Assembly: GCF_018143015.1 (NCBI RefSeq)
Contig: NC_054740.1
Location: forward strand, 45,253,422 to 45,317,421
Reading direction: 5' to 3'
DNA: 64,000 bases
Source of the DNA: Lytechinus variegatus
Taxonomy: Eukaryota; Echinodermata; Echinoidea; Temnopleuroida; Toxopneustidae
Shown here: positions 35,209 to 47,514 of the stretch, piece by piece
Position numbering within the stretch: the first letter of the stretch is position 1
How the letters are laid out: each line of letters begins with the position of its first letter
Translations under genes and position numbers: made by a program
The notes under the pieces: model-generated
Databases searched by the model: none
What the model was told of the DNA's origin: nothing
What the model saw: the letters and a program-made list of their open reading frames with translations, nothing else

Positions 35209-36003
35209 CAGTTTCGCAGCGGCTGGTAACCAGCATACCTCATCACCAATATTTGTTCCCAAATGTCATGACAAGTCTCTCAGTCACATTTCGATGTCAA
35301 TATATCCACCACTTTTCAAAATATCGTGATTGGGAATGGCTGTATTTCGGCTTCGATCTCAACGTCGTTGATCGACACAGCATAGACATCGCTTCGCAGA
35401 TCGCTTGGATTCACCGTGCACCGTAATGTTGATATGAACTGAAGTTAGCAACCAAATCATGCGAAAATGTGGCGAACAAACTGCCAGCATGCCGCATGCG
35501 AATCTATGTTCGCATGATTTGGTTGCTAACTTCCGTTCATATCAACATTACGGTGCACGGTGAATCCAAGCAATCTGCGAAGTGACATGGCGTAGACATC
35601 GCTTCGCAGATCGCTTGGATTCACCGTGCACAGTAATGTTGATATGAACTGAAGTTAGCAACCAAATCATGCGAAAATGTGGCGAACAAATTGCCAGCAT
35701 GCCGCATGCGAATCTATGTTCGCATGATTTGGTTGCTAACTTCAGTTCATATCAATATTACGGTGCACGGTGAATTCAAGCGATCCGCGAAGCGATGTCG
35801 ATCAACGACATTGAGATCGAAGACGAAATACAGCCATTCCCGATCACAATATTTTGAAAAGTGGTGGATATATTGACATGAAATGTGACTGAGACTCTCA
35901 GTCACATTTCGATGTCAATATATCCACTTGTCATGACATCTGGTAACAAGTATTGGTGATTAGGTGTGCTGGTAATCGGCCGGTGCGAAACTGCATTAGC
36001 GCC
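35209..36003. mobile_element. Foldback transposon with GGCGNTAATGCAG ends (copy 2)
   Basis: Identical to 30000-30794, including the TTAAACTT duplications on both sides. It was copied with the segment and did not insert independently. Confidence 0.88.
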
Positions 36004-36048
36004 TTAAACTTTAATGCATTGTTGGTTGGGGGGGGGGGGCCCCCTTAT

Positions 36049-37204
36049 AAAAATCGCCAATGGTATTTGAATGGTGCCGAATGGTAGTTGAATGGTAATC
36101 TGAATGGTAAATGGTACGCGAATGGTATTTAAGTGGTGTTTCAATGGTAAGTTCTTAATGGTAATTGGTAGTTTATTTAATGGTAAATGGTATACCATAT
36201 ACCGAATGGTGTTTCAGTGGTATGTGACTAATGATATGATTGGTATGATGAATGGTATACCATTTACCCAATGGTGTCTCAGTGGTATTCAATGGTGTCT
36301 CAGTGGTATGTGCTTGTAATGGTATGATTGGTATGATGAATAGTATACCATACATCCAATGGTGTCTCAGTGGTATACAATGGTGTCTCAGTGGTATTCA
36401 ATGGTGTCTCAGTAGTATGTGCATGTAATGGTATGATTGGTATGATCAATGGTATACCATACACCAATGGTGTCTCAGTGGTATACAATGGTGCTCAGTA
36501 GTATATGCCTCTAATGGTATGACTGGTATAATGGATGGTATACCATGCACCAATGGTGTCTCAGTGGTATACAATGGTGTCTCAGTGGTATTCAATGGTG
36601 TCTCAGTAGTATGTGTCTTTGATGGTATGACTGCATGGTATACCATGATATACCCAATGGTGTCTCAGTGGTATACAATGGTGTCTCAGTGGTATTCAAT
36701 GGTGTCTCAGTGGTATGTGCTTGTAATGGTATGATTGGTATGATGAATAGTATACCATACATCCAATGGTGTCTCAGTGGTATACAATGGTATCTCAGTG
36801 GTATTCAATAGTGTCTCAGTAGTATATGCCTCTAATGGTATGACCGGTATAATGAATGGTATACCATGCACCAATGGTGTCTTAGTGGTATACAATGGTG
36901 TCTCAGTGGTATTCAATGGTGTCTCAGTAGTATGTGTCTCTATAATGGTATGACTGGTATGATGAATTGTATACCATATACCCAATGGTGTCTCAGTGGT
37001 GTCAAATGGTGTCTGGGTAGTATGTGCCTCTAATGGTATGACTGCATGGTATACCATTATATACCCAATGGTGTCTCAGTGGTATACAATGGTGTCTCAG
37101 TGGTATTCAATGGTGTCTCAGTAGTATGTGCCTCTATAATGGTATGATTGGTATCAATATGGTGTCTTAGTAGTATGTGCCTAGTGGTATATAATATAAT
37201 CATG
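36049..37204 (+). repeat. TGGTATACCA minisatellite, array 1 (copy 2)
   Basis: Same units in the same order as 30840-31995. Unit-by-unit identity, including irregular spacing, shows the two arrays have not drifted since duplication. Confidence 0.9.
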
Positions 37205-38689
37205 TTGGATAATTGTAAAGCTATAGTGGCTTAGTGGTGTTTGCCTAATGAATGCCATTTGTGTTAATGCTGAATGATATGCCCAATTGCATTACCCATT
37301 AACATAATTCCGAAGATTTAAAGAAAATATATCAAAGATTAAAAGGTATTTAGAGTTAATTAAATATTTGACCTGTGACTTTTATGCGAGCAGCTTCCCC
37401 AAATCAAGTGTAATCGCTCATGATTGTAAACATGGTCTCTTGCATTCTTTTAAATTGTCTTTGTCCTTATTAAGTAAAAGGTCTATATGTGTTTAAATAT
37501 TATTGATCCAGTGGTTATGATACAATATTAAAAATTTGTTATATTTTGCTATTGTACATAAATTTAAATCTGATGCAATGGGTGCATGCAAAAATAAAAT
37601 CAATCGGTCAATGAAATCTTTTTTGATAAAAAGGGTTTTAATATTTAATTAATAAGTTTTATTCTATTTTTATAATCATTTTGCTTGTTTATGGCCGCTT
37701 TTTATAAAAAGAACTATATATTGTGTATATATATATAGTGTTCCAAGAAGATATTTGCAATCAATCCCAAAATTCGATCAGATGCAAATTTACAGGTGAT
37801 GATACATTCAGTTTATCTAGAACATATCAATTTGGATTTTTTTATGGATCAGTTGCAAGTTTGCAATGAAAAGTATGACTCTCATTATTTTGGAGTCTGA
37901 AATTGATTTGCGTTCGATTGCTTCGATTGCAAGTTTCTTGCAATGCCCCATATAGTTTTGCTAAAAATGAATTCACTGTTGGTTGTCTTGGTCCCCCAAC
38001 CTCTATCAAATTCCCATCCGCAAACCCTGATTTGGTCTGTCTGCAACGTCAAAAGCCCCATCTGACCCATTTGTACGCTATTATAGCTGCTTCCATTCAT
38101 GAATTATGCACCCTTTTTTTACAAATGATATTTCCAAAATTCTAATTCTATTTTAGGCTCTAAATATTCTTTCCCACTTGTGGACGGCGTTTATAAAGAG
38201 GAGAGCTATTCTATAGGCCGGCATTACTTGATTGAAATGATTTATCCACATGGTCTTGCTCCCTCACCCCTATCAAAATTCCCTGCCGCCATACAGGGTA
38301 TCGTACAATGTAACAGAAAAGAAATCTACTGAATGAAATCTCAATTTCAATCATTACAAAAGCAAATTAAAAGGGAAGAGGAGTGAGTAAAAAATATATA
38401 TATAAAGGGGAAAAAACAAGAAAAGAAAAAAGGCAAAGAAGAAAAGAAAGATTAACAGAAAAGAAAAAAAGACAACGAAAATAAAAAAGAAAATAACATA
38501 GAGAACAGGAAAAAAAAGTGAAGGGATCGAAAACTTTTTTCATATATTCCAAGATCCAAGGAAATTCAGTGGCATGCACTCACGCCATCATGGTTTCCAA
38601 CCCAGAACCAATCGAGAGGAAAAAGAAGACACCCCTGATTTGGTTTTAATTCACCCCCCCCCCCCCCCCATATCGGGATGTGTATTTAT

Positions 38690-38985
38690 CTTGGCGAAGA
38701 AGTCCCCTCCCCCCATATTTTGTCATAATTTATCCCCCCCCCCATATGCTTTGGCGAGAGGGGCCGCTTGGCTGCTTGCCAGGTAGCTCTATTATACGTG
38801 TTGTTCTCGCACTACGCACGCGCGAACGTCTATAACCGCCAAGTGCAATATTTGAAAAAGAAAACTCGATCTACCGGTACTACCGTTTTGCTGTTGATAA
38901 GTCCGTCGACAATTCATCAAAAACTAAAGGAACACGGGTCAGATTCGGACAGCGACTTCAAAGTCATTTGTAGAAGGCTATAACA
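38690..38985 (+). other. Possible 5' non-coding exon
   Basis: A GC-richer segment (about 38790-38960, 'cgcactacgcacgcgcgaac') ends at a strong donor, ACA then GTAAGT at 38986. All three frames have a stop before the donor, so it cannot be internal coding. It could be an untranslated first exon for the gene containing the exon at 41587. Weak evidence. Confidence 0.2.
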
Positions 38986-39668
38986 GTAAGTTCTATAACA
39001 ATTTTCTTTGATTTATTTCTCAAATTGTCTCAAAATGTTAGATGTCGTTGTACTGCCACGACATGCACGACCACTGCACTGCCACCGTCACTGCCCCGTT
39101 GGCGCTGGCCGCTGCTCTACGGGCCGGGACGTGGCTTTGACGATAGGAAGTGCTTATGGTTTATGCTTTGTATTGGCAGAGTTAAGATCGGCGAGCATTG
39201 AATAGTAATTCGCTCATATTGCCTGATGTTTATTGTCAATGTTTTACAAAAACCATCTCTGAATACATTGAATTCGTGAATGAATGATTTGTTAATGCTA
39301 ATGTCAAGACTGTCAAAGTTTTAATTGTGAATAAATAGACCGTTACTGCACACGTTAATTTACTGAAATTGAAAACTTGCCGACAAATATTGCTTTGAAA
39401 TTAGGCCTATAATTTGTTGTTGTTGTTGTTGATAGATGTTGGTAAATGAGATAAAATGGAGGTGAAACATGGTAAGGGTCCTAAAGTTTAAAAAATGATA
39501 AAGGCTACGCAGGTCTATAACTTTGCTACACTGTACACACCACTCATTGCACATACTATTTCAATGGTAAAATGTGCACTTTGTGTGTGGAACTGTGACT
39601 GGACGGAGTGACAAACGATTCCTATTCAATTTTTCTACAGAGGCTGCAATAAATATGCAGAGAAAACT
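38986..39668. other. No gene recognised
   Basis: A GC-richer patch at 39045-39150 ('ccacgacatgcacgaccac', 'ggcgctggccgctgctc') is open for about 65 codons on the plus strand without splice support. 39535-39630 resembles 29178-29255 ('caccactcattncacat', 'gtgacaaacgantcct'). Confidence 0.4.
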
Positions 39669-40826
39669 GGCGCTAATGCAGTTTTGCACCAGCCGATTAC
39701 CAGCATACCTCATCACCAAAACTTGTTCCCAAATGTCATGACAGGTCTCTCAGTCACATTTTGATGTTAATATACCCACCGTTTTTCAAAATATTGGGAA
39801 TGGCTGTATTTAGTCTTCGATCTCGACGTCGTTGATCTAATCCGTAGACATCACTTCGCGGATCTCTCGGATTCGCCGTAATATTTATATGGACTGAAGT
39901 TAGCAACCAAATCATGCTAACATGTGGCAAACAAACTGCCAGCATGCCGCATGCGAATCTTTTGATCGCATAACTTCGGTCCATATCAACATGACGGCGA
40001 ATCCAAGCGATCCGCAATATTTTGAAAAGTGGTGGGCATATTGTGTATTGATCTCAAAATGTGTGTAGACAATTCTGGTGGGGAGTTTTGCTTGAAGTTG
40101 CATGCACAACGAACAATTGTCCATAGACTGTGTACAACGGATAGATCGTCTCCGCACAGCGATTCGAAGACCGCTGATTGGTCAATAGTGCAGATCACGT
40201 CATGACCACGTGGTCCCAAAAATAATTCCTTTGGACTGCGTGCGGAAGTATCGATAACGATATCCGGTCATGTTGTGTACACGGTAAATGGTCTTGGTTC
40301 GTGATTGGATCGCTCCGGTATCGATCGAACATTATCAAAACTGCAATTTCATGCATATTCACGCGACGCTCCAAAACCCGGAAGCCAATTGACTTTATGC
40401 ACGTTGCGATAGACTCTACAAATTCCAAGGAACACGATGACATATAGACGCTAATTTGTAAGATTTTGACGGAAAAGCAAGAAGTATTCAAAATTCGCTT
40501 ACCTGTGCGGTATCGGTGAGAAAATAGATCCTCCGAGAATACCTTTCATAATTCATATAAAATATAGGAAAATTGAAATTCTAGGTCGATTTTGGTACGA
40601 GGTGATAGGGAATTGCACACTTGTTTTGGTGGAATTCTGTGTGGGGAAACAAAAGGCTTGCACTGCGCATGCTTACTATATTTTCATTCATAAATTGGTT
40701 CTCGGCAGTGGCTGGATGACGTCATGTAATAAGCAAAAATGTACACGACCGCTACGTTCACGCTCTGCTATCCGTTGTACACAATTGTTCACTGTGAGTT
40801 GGCTGGTGTGAAACTGCATTAGTGCC
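39669..40826. mobile_element. 1158-bp element with GGCGCTAATGCAG ends
   Basis: GGCGCTAATGCAGTTTTGCA at the left and TGAAACTGCATTAGTGCC at the right are inverted repeats of the same family as 30000-30794. The first 350 bp match that element ('caccaaaacttgttcccaaa', 'gttagcaaccaaatcatgc'). The middle is different and longer, with a second inverted pair, TGTGTACAACGGATAG (about 40128) and CTATCCGTTGTACACA (about 40768). I see no duplicated target site. The interior GC-rich part has no recognised coding sequence. Confidence 0.7.
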
Positions 40827-41586
40827 GGAGGGTATTCTTAGATCCTTTCATGGGGCTAGGCATATCAATTTTTAAAGTAAATTTTATCCTCTTTTAAAGT
40901 TAAGTTTGTCCTGTGATCACATTTTATCTGTTTTTATTTATTTACTGATCAAAACTTGCCTAAAAAACGTCTGGAGTTCATCCACTGGCATATGATTGTC
41001 CATGAACGGATCCATGATTTCTCAAAGGGGGTAGTGGGGCACATTTTCCCAAGGAAACTTTAAATAACAAGCAAACCAAAAAGGAGATCCTCTTGTATGA
41101 GACAATATTTTTAATATAAATATTTGCTGTAACTTTCGAAGGGGGGGGGGGAGAACACTTGTGTAAGAAAGCCACATTTTTATCAAACACATCAACTATT
41201 GCTCTCAAGGTGGGGGCACAGGTCAAATGTGCCCACTTGGATCTGCTTCTGCGATTGTCAATACCAGAAAAATGGAATTTATGTCATCGATTACCCTCTT
41301 GAAAATTGCTGCTCTAGAAATTTGATTTCAGATGACATAGCTATTACTAGTATAAAGCATGCACAGTTATAATACAGCCTTGTCTGAACTACGCTGAAAT
41401 ACTATCACATTTCCTTATTTTTATCCTAAATTCTGGGCTGGTAATCAGAGGTCCATGAAAAATATCTTTAACATTAAAGTTCTAAGATCATTATTTTTCT
41501 ATTATTATATTAGTATTCTATTTTTGTTTGTATCTGCACATACATGCAGATTTTACACTTAAATTGATTTTATTTCATTTTCAAAG
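40827..41586. other. Probable intron, no further features
   Basis: AT-rich apart from a G-run near 41145. It ends in a T-rich tract and AG (41585-41586), the acceptor of the next exon. Confidence 0.45.
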
Positions 41587-41706
41587 TTTGGACGACGGAT
41601 ACACTGGATGATAAGGTAGATGATCCAGCCTTATCTTGGAATGACACGACGGGTGTTGAACACAGAAAACGTACCGTGTACAAGAAACAATTGGAGTTTA
41701 TGAAAG
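41587..41706 (+). CDS. Internal coding exon, unrecognised protein
   Basis: A 120-bp stretch with a T-rich acceptor ('gattttatttcattttcaaag') and a strong donor (AAAG then GTAGGT). Only one frame is open: WTTDTLDDKVDDPALSWN, then DTTGVEHRKRTVYKKQLEFMK. It enters and leaves in phase 1, a symmetrical exon that could be skipped or shuffled. An acidic first half is followed by a basic second half. Exons on the same strand at 53514, 59491 and 60109 cannot join it directly (phases differ), but it could belong to the same gene through exons I have not recognised. No family assignment. Confidence 0.55.
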
Positions 41707-42239
41707 GTAGGTGTGTAAGAATTTTCTTCAGTAGAAAAAATGCAAAGCTTCATGAGATAAAACAGATTGTATTCCTGCAGTGGCATAGCTGAAAAAAAAA
41801 ACCTTGTCAGGAATGGTAAAAAATCCTTAGAAAGGACAAATGTCATCCCTATTTAGAGGAGCACACGTCTTTTCTGACACCCCCCCCCAGAAAAAAATCA
41901 GTATGTTGGCTGAGGGGGGAAGGGTGGACACTTTTTCCCCAGGTATTCATTTGTTGTGGTATTTGTCATCATTGTGGCAACCTCCCATTATATAATAGGT
42001 TATTGTCTACCCATCTATGGTTAAACATAAATTTATTTATCATATTTTACAAAATGTTTTGTTGATATTTGTTAATTGGTATCATTCAATTGAATGGTAG
42101 AGTATACTGCAAATTTCTCAATATATAAAAAAATATATGAACTTCTAAAGAAAGCTTACACACATGACAAGCATTCATATTTTGAACACTTAGCTAATAT
42201 ACTGTCCTTTGCATTGTTTTCATCCAATATTTCTTATTA
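41707..42239. other. Probable intron
   Basis: AT-rich with a C-run near 41880. No exon seen. Confidence 0.45.
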
Positions 42240-42410
42240 CAGCTTCAAGGAATTAATCCTGCCGGGTACCCATTCACTTCATCTGGGTCTAGTGATGCAC
42301 AGTGTGGATGAAATTCGGGCTGAAGGAAAACACACCATGGCTAGGACTCAAATTCACGACCCTCTGTTTGAAAGGTGAGAGTCAGAACCACTAGACCACG
42401 ACGTTCCCAG
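42240..42410 (-). mobile_element. tRNA-derived SINE, truncated, minus strand
   Basis: On the minus strand the head reads GTCGTGGTCTAGTGGTTCTG, giving an A box (TGGTCTAGTGG). A degraded B box follows (GAATTTGAGTCC against the GGTTCRANNCC consensus). Downstream is the central phrase AATGGGTACCCGGCAGGA then AATTCCTTGAAG, shared with the SINE at 47564. The 3' tail is missing. Confidence 0.75.
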
Positions 42411-42513
42411 CTGATGTCATATCCCCACTTGTTCTTTTGTATTTTATTACAAGAAGTCACGCTAATTTACATTTTGTCCTCCGAGAACTATAAAAAATGG
42501 AGTGAAAATTTAT

Positions 42514-42949
42514 TTCAAAGACATGTCCACCCTAACAAAAAAGTTGATTTGATTAAAAAGAGAAAAATCAAACATAAAAATCGGATGAAAAATAAGAAAG
42601 GTATGACATTTTTAAGTTTCGCTCAATTTCAATTAATAGTTACATGCACATCCAGGTCGGTATGCAAATGAGGGAACTGATGACATCACTCATTCACTTT
42701 TCTTTGTTTTTTAAATATGAAATATTATAATTTTCTCCTCATTGTCCTATGAAATAAAGTTTTATTTTTATTTTTTATTGTCAAATCCGTAAAAAAAATG
42801 AAATATTGTACAATTCAAACAATGAAAACCAAAACAAAAAGTGAGGGTCTTATTTTGCATCCGATTTAGATGAAATATTTTGCATGATGCTTGCCTGATT
42901 TTCTCTGTTGATTCAAAACAATCTTTTCTGTGGTGGACTAGACCTTTAA
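42514..42949. repeat. Foldback element, copy 3 (TTAAAGGTCAAGTCC family)
   Basis: Left end ACATGTCCACCCTAAC and right end GGTGGACTAGACCTTTAA are inverted. The left arm has 'aaaatcggatgaaaaataag', and the right arm has 'catccgatttagatgaaat'. Loop sequence 'ctgatgacatcactcattcac' is shared with other copies. Confidence 0.7.
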
Positions 42950-43540
42950 TGTGAAGATATGCATTGCTGGAAATAATGATATGATACTTGGGACATATCA
43001 TACACACATGTATGAAAATATGAAATAATTATTTCATTTTATAGAATAAGCCTAACAAATATTCCTGACGATCGTGTGTACATTGGGTTAATTTTTTACC
43101 AAAATGTTGTTAAATTTCAAATTCAATAACTTTGTTATTATCAGATTTTAATGAAATTTTCAGCATGATCCTTTTCTGATTCATTCTCTCCCTACCAAAA
43201 TCTCCCCTTTTCTCATGCTTTCTTTCTATGGTCCCCTTCATTCTCCTTATAACTATGTTATATGTAAAGTGTAACCGGTCGTCCAACCAATTTGATTGAA
43301 GGGCTAGAGGTACTCGAGACTGAAAGCTATGTGATATAATTCAAAGTGTACATCAGACAAACAAAAAACACTGAAAATCTCATCCAAATTTGTTTAGGAT
43401 TAACAAAGTTTTGACGAATTAAAGTTGTTATTTTTTGCTAAAACTGTTCTCTGCAAGTCCTCATGAATATACAAGATCACAATTTATATATTTTTTTGTA
43501 TTACATGAATTTAAATTTTGTCCAAGCTCGGTTGTAAAAA
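42950..43540. other. No gene recognised
   Basis: AT-rich. 43120-43180 is a single short arm of a foldback-family repeat ('tcagattttaatgaaatttt'). Confidence 0.45.
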
Positions 43541-44158
43541 ATTACGATTGACTACTGATTTACTGTGTAAGACAATATAACACAACAAAAATAGACAGAA
43601 AAGAAATAAGTGGGTATCTTGTATATATTATTTTCTATATATTTTGCAAAAAAGGTCTCTATTTTTCTTCTGTTTTTTAGTTTTCCAAATTGAATAATTT
43701 TCTTTCCTTATTTTCCTTATATTTTTTTCTATGTGTGATATATTATTTATTTATTAATGTATCATTATTGTATTTATGATAAACTTTTTGCGTGTTTCTA
43801 CAGTAAATCATTAAAACGGTTTATCTTTTCCGGACTCGAATTACGATTGACTACTAATTTACTGTGTAAGACAATAATCTTTCTCACACATATTTAACAC
43901 AACAAAAATAGACAGAAAAGAAATAAGTTGGTATCTTGTATAGATTATTTTCTATATATTTTGCAAAAAAGGTCTCTATTTTTCTTCTGTTTTTTAGTGT
44001 TCCAAATTGAATAATTTTCTTTCCTTATTTTCATTATATTTTTTTTCTATGTGTGATATATTATTTATTTCTTAATGTATCATTATTGTATTTATGATAA
44101 ACTTTTGGCGTGTTTCTACAGTAAATCATTAAAAACAGTTTATCTTTTCCGGACTTGA
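43541..44158 (+). repeat. Local tandem duplication, ~300-bp unit twice
   Basis: The unit starting ATTACGATTGACTACT at 43541 restarts at 43840. The copies differ at scattered single bases and by an ~18-bp insertion in the second ('tctttctcacacatattta'). Each ends in GTTTCTACAGTAAATCATT and TTTTCCGGACT. Clearly older than the 5.2-kb duplication. Confidence 0.85.
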
Positions 44159-45439
44159 ATAACCTTATCGTTCTTAAACCAACCTGTTTCTACAGACTGA
44201 ATAATCTGATTAACTTGCATTTCGCGTCGCAAATACGGTGGAAATCGGAAAATTCAACCTATAACCTCACATTGCATTTTGGTATGTCAAAAATTGCATC
44301 TCGTTAGGAAAATTTTCAAAATTCATGGTAGATCTCACTCATTGTAGCAGGTACACGTTTCGCGATCAGCTGGCGAGATAAAAAACGGCCAGAATATATG
44401 TTTACTGTGAGATCGCACTTCTTGGTTCAAGCACTTAAGCCAGACACGTATGCTATTTTGCCCCGTGTTTTTACAGAAAAGTTAAACGGATTAACATGGC
44501 AATAACCACCTCTCAGAGAGAGGGTTATGAGAAACCGTATTTTGCGCGATGCAATTTATCAATAAACCGCATCGCGTCTGTTTCTACAGGAAAGTTATCA
44601 GGGATTCGGGATACTTAGGCGGGTAATACCTTTTAACAATTCTATGTAGAAACATGCCATTGATATATCTTTTTAGGTGAAAAGAAAAAAGAGACCAATT
44701 TGGGAGTACTATTTTCCCCCCTTTTGGGGATATTTCATTTCTTCTAGGTGTGGTACCCTTTATTCATTTGGCCATGTGAAGGCTATCACACATTTTGAGT
44801 TTAATCTTCGAAATTTGGTGTTCATTAGTTTGTTGTCCAAACTCTGTCTTACATGTAAATTTGTTTATAGGAAGATTAACATAATATTTATGTGGAGTGC
44901 AATCATTGATCTCTTGTGGAGTCGCACAGTCACATGTATTCATAATATGGTGCTTTTATGCCATACCTGTCAATACTCTTTTGTACTTGAACTTATTAGT
45001 AAAAAAATGTTTATTAATGTCGTTGAAAGCAATTACACACAACAGATTTAACATCAAGTTTATTGTATTACAAGTATCAGGTTTGTATGCAGAACAGTGG
45101 TTTTGCCAAGTACTCAATCCATGTAAAAAGCAATATGAGAGAACAGGTTTATTCTTGGAAATGTTAGCCTTCATTTGTTGTGTTTTTCAATCAAACTCTG
45201 TCTTGATGCATGTTTACTTTTAGATAACAAGATTGACAGAGTATAGATATCAACGAGTAGCTAAGTCATATATATTAATAACTTATGTGCTTTAATTATA
45301 AAGTCTATACTTGTGAATACTCTGTGCCATTTATGCTGTACTTAAACTTCTTATAGTAAAAACATTTTATTGACGTTCTTGAAATAAGTAACTGTTTTCA
45401 TTTTTTTTCTTGTGTATACTTATTCCATTATTAAGCCTA
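44159..45439. other. No gene recognised; TTTCTACAG phrases
   Basis: 'gtttctacag' followed by related words recurs near 44190 and 44580, so the repeat of 43541-44158 continues in degraded form to about 44660. 44660-45240 is AT-rich with long chance frames of low-complexity composition. No exon identified. Confidence 0.45.
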
Positions 45440-46465
45440 CCACTAACCCCAGAGATATGCTGTTCACCAATGGTCTACCATTCACTGTACTTTATTGGCC
45501 TACTATACATTGCACATCGTTGTTCTACTGTCTACCATTCAGTGTAAACCATTGGTCTACCATTGAACTTGTGGTCTATAGTGTATGACCAATGGTGTTA
45601 TTTGAATGGTTGACTAATAGTATAGTGTGTATGACAGTGTTGTATGGTAAATGGTAGGTCAATGGTGTACGGTGTATGGTAAGCCAATGGTGTATGGTAA
45701 GCCTATGGTGTACGGTGAATAGTAGTTCAATGGTGTATGGTAGGCCAATGGTGTACTGTAAATGGTAGGTCAATGGTATACGGTGTATGGTAGAATGGTG
45801 TAAAGTGAATGGTCAATCAATGGTGAATGGTGTGTGGTGTACGACGAATGGTAGTTGAATGGTGTATGGTGAGCGGTGAATGGTACGTGAATGGTGTACG
45901 ACGAATGGTAGTTGAATGGTGTATGGTGAGCAGTGAATGGTACACGAATGGTGTACGGCGAATGGTACGCGAATGGTGTACAATGAATGGTGTACGATGA
46001 ATGGTACGCGGATGGTGAATTGTACACGAATGGTGAATGGTACACGAATGGTGAATGGTACACGAATGGTGTATGTTGAATGGTAGGCGAATGGTGTATG
46101 GTGAATGGTGTAAGGTAATTGGTAGGCCAATGGTGTCCAGTGAATGGTGGCTGAATGGTAAATGGTAGGCCAGTGAATGGTGGCTGAATGGTCAATGGTG
46201 GTCAATGGTAAACCTGTCTATAGTGGCCATATGGTAGATCAATGGTGAATGGTGTTTGATCAATGGTATATGAATGGTAAATGGTGCTCATGAATATGGT
46301 AATAGTAAGGTCCAAATTATTTAAATTAGTTTGAATGGTATACCATTGAGGCTTGAATGGTATACCATTGGTGTATGGTGGGTGCTGTGCGAATGGTATT
46401 CCAATGGTATATCAATGGTGTATGATAAATGGTAGTCAATGGTATACCATTCAATTTTTTTTATA
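45440..46465 (-). repeat. AATGGT minisatellite, array 2
   Basis: Irregular units of AATGGTGTATGGTGAATGG, AATGGTAGGCC and AATGGTACGCG, with GGTATACCATT near its right end. It terminates in TTTTTTTTATAAGGGCGGGG. That anchor is the inverse of GGCCCCCTTATAAAAATCGCC at the left edge of array 1 (about 30830), so the two arrays are related and lie in opposite orientation. Long open frames (for example about 45770-46195 on the minus strand) are repeat translation. Confidence 0.85.
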
Positions 46466-47189
46466 AGGGCGGGGGTAATTTTTACAATAAAAATTCATTT
46501 TATTTTTTCCCACCTTTGAAACTCGGAGTATCCGAATTACGAGTTCACCGAGTTGAGGTTCGGGTAGGTGGAGCGCAGTGTAGCAGTGGTGAAGTGGAGC
46601 CTGCACAAACATCACTTGAATTGAAGGTACATGTAATGTAGGCCAAGCCAAAGCCTTAGGCCTAATAAAAAGGCGAGGAAAGGGCACTGTGCAGAGCACG
46701 TGTCCAGGCCATGCCATGGCTGACAACGTCCACACCATACAAATTAGAGAATAGGGTCTAAAATGATTTTTTGAGATCAAATTTAAGAAGTCATAAGAAT
46801 GTATTTCAACGTTTGATAATTGGATTTAAAGATGAAAGCCAAGAAAACGTTTTCACATGTTCACAGTCCAAACAGCAAACGCCACGGCTCGAGAGCCGTT
46901 AGGGCGTTGGCATCGCCACAACTCTAGGGTTCGACTTCACATACCGTACCGTACGGTACTTACGCCGGCACGCACAATACCGCTGGTTGAAATAACTTCA
47001 TCAGTGATAGGTTATTCTGATTTCTACTGATACTCCAGCTAATTTAGACATACGGTATATAGAATATTAGTATACATGTAAATGCTTACCCTGAAGTGTC
47101 TTGACATGTCAAAAAAGGCAGGCAGTCAATTGAGAACAAGTTATTACGGACGTCGATTGCACGATCCAGCACTTTGACTCGACTTCGTT
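46466..47189. other. No gene recognised; possible degenerate tRNA-like head
   Basis: 46510-46640 is mildly GC-richer without exon borders. About 46878-46932 contains GTTAGGGCGTTGGCATC and AGGGTTCGACTTC, resembling the A and B boxes of a tRNA-derived repeat, but no SINE body follows. Confidence 0.3.
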
Positions 47190-47506
47190 CAAAATTTAGG
47201 GGGGGGGGTCCATCTGAAATTTTGGGATGCATGGTCCATCTGAAATTTAGGGATGGACGCAGGCAAAAAAAATGACATTTGAATTTAGGGGAGTGTATTA
47301 CCAAAAATATTTGACAAGCAAAAAAAGGGGGGTTATCAACCTAAATTTTAGGGAGGGGGGGACACAAACATTTTAGGGAGGGGTGGGGGCCCACGTGAAT
47401 TAAGGGGGATGCATGCAGAAAAACAAAGTAAACAAGCAAAAAAAAGGTTATTATATCAACAAACAATTTAGAAGGGGGAACACCCCCCCGCGCTTTCGCT
47501 GCCTAT
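47190..47506 (-). mobile_element. Third member of the CATAGGC MITE family, one end
   Basis: Read on the minus strand it begins CATAGGCAGCGAAAGCGCGG, then repeats CCCCCTAAATT-type words as in 15653-16005. The opposite end and target duplication are not clear. Confidence 0.55.
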
Positions 47507-47514
47507 GGTACGTC

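Larger units (their letters stand above)
33476..38686 (+). repeat. 5.2-kb tandem duplication, second copy
   Basis: Direct copy of 28267-33474. It holds the right part of the TTAA-flanked MITE (to 34041), the candidate exon, the foldback element and the minisatellite again. Unlike copy 1 it runs on at the right into unique sequence ('tatcttggcgaagaag'). Confidence 0.92.

Noticed and set aside
38768-38983. Frame MAACQVALLYVLF... as a coding first exon
   Set aside because: The frame stops just before the GTAAGT donor at 38986, so it cannot be spliced onward as coding; kept only as a possible untranslated exon.
43250-43320. Possible tRNA-like sequence near 'gtaaccggtcgtccaaccaa'
   Set aside because: No A/B box pair at the right spacing and no acceptor stem could be found.
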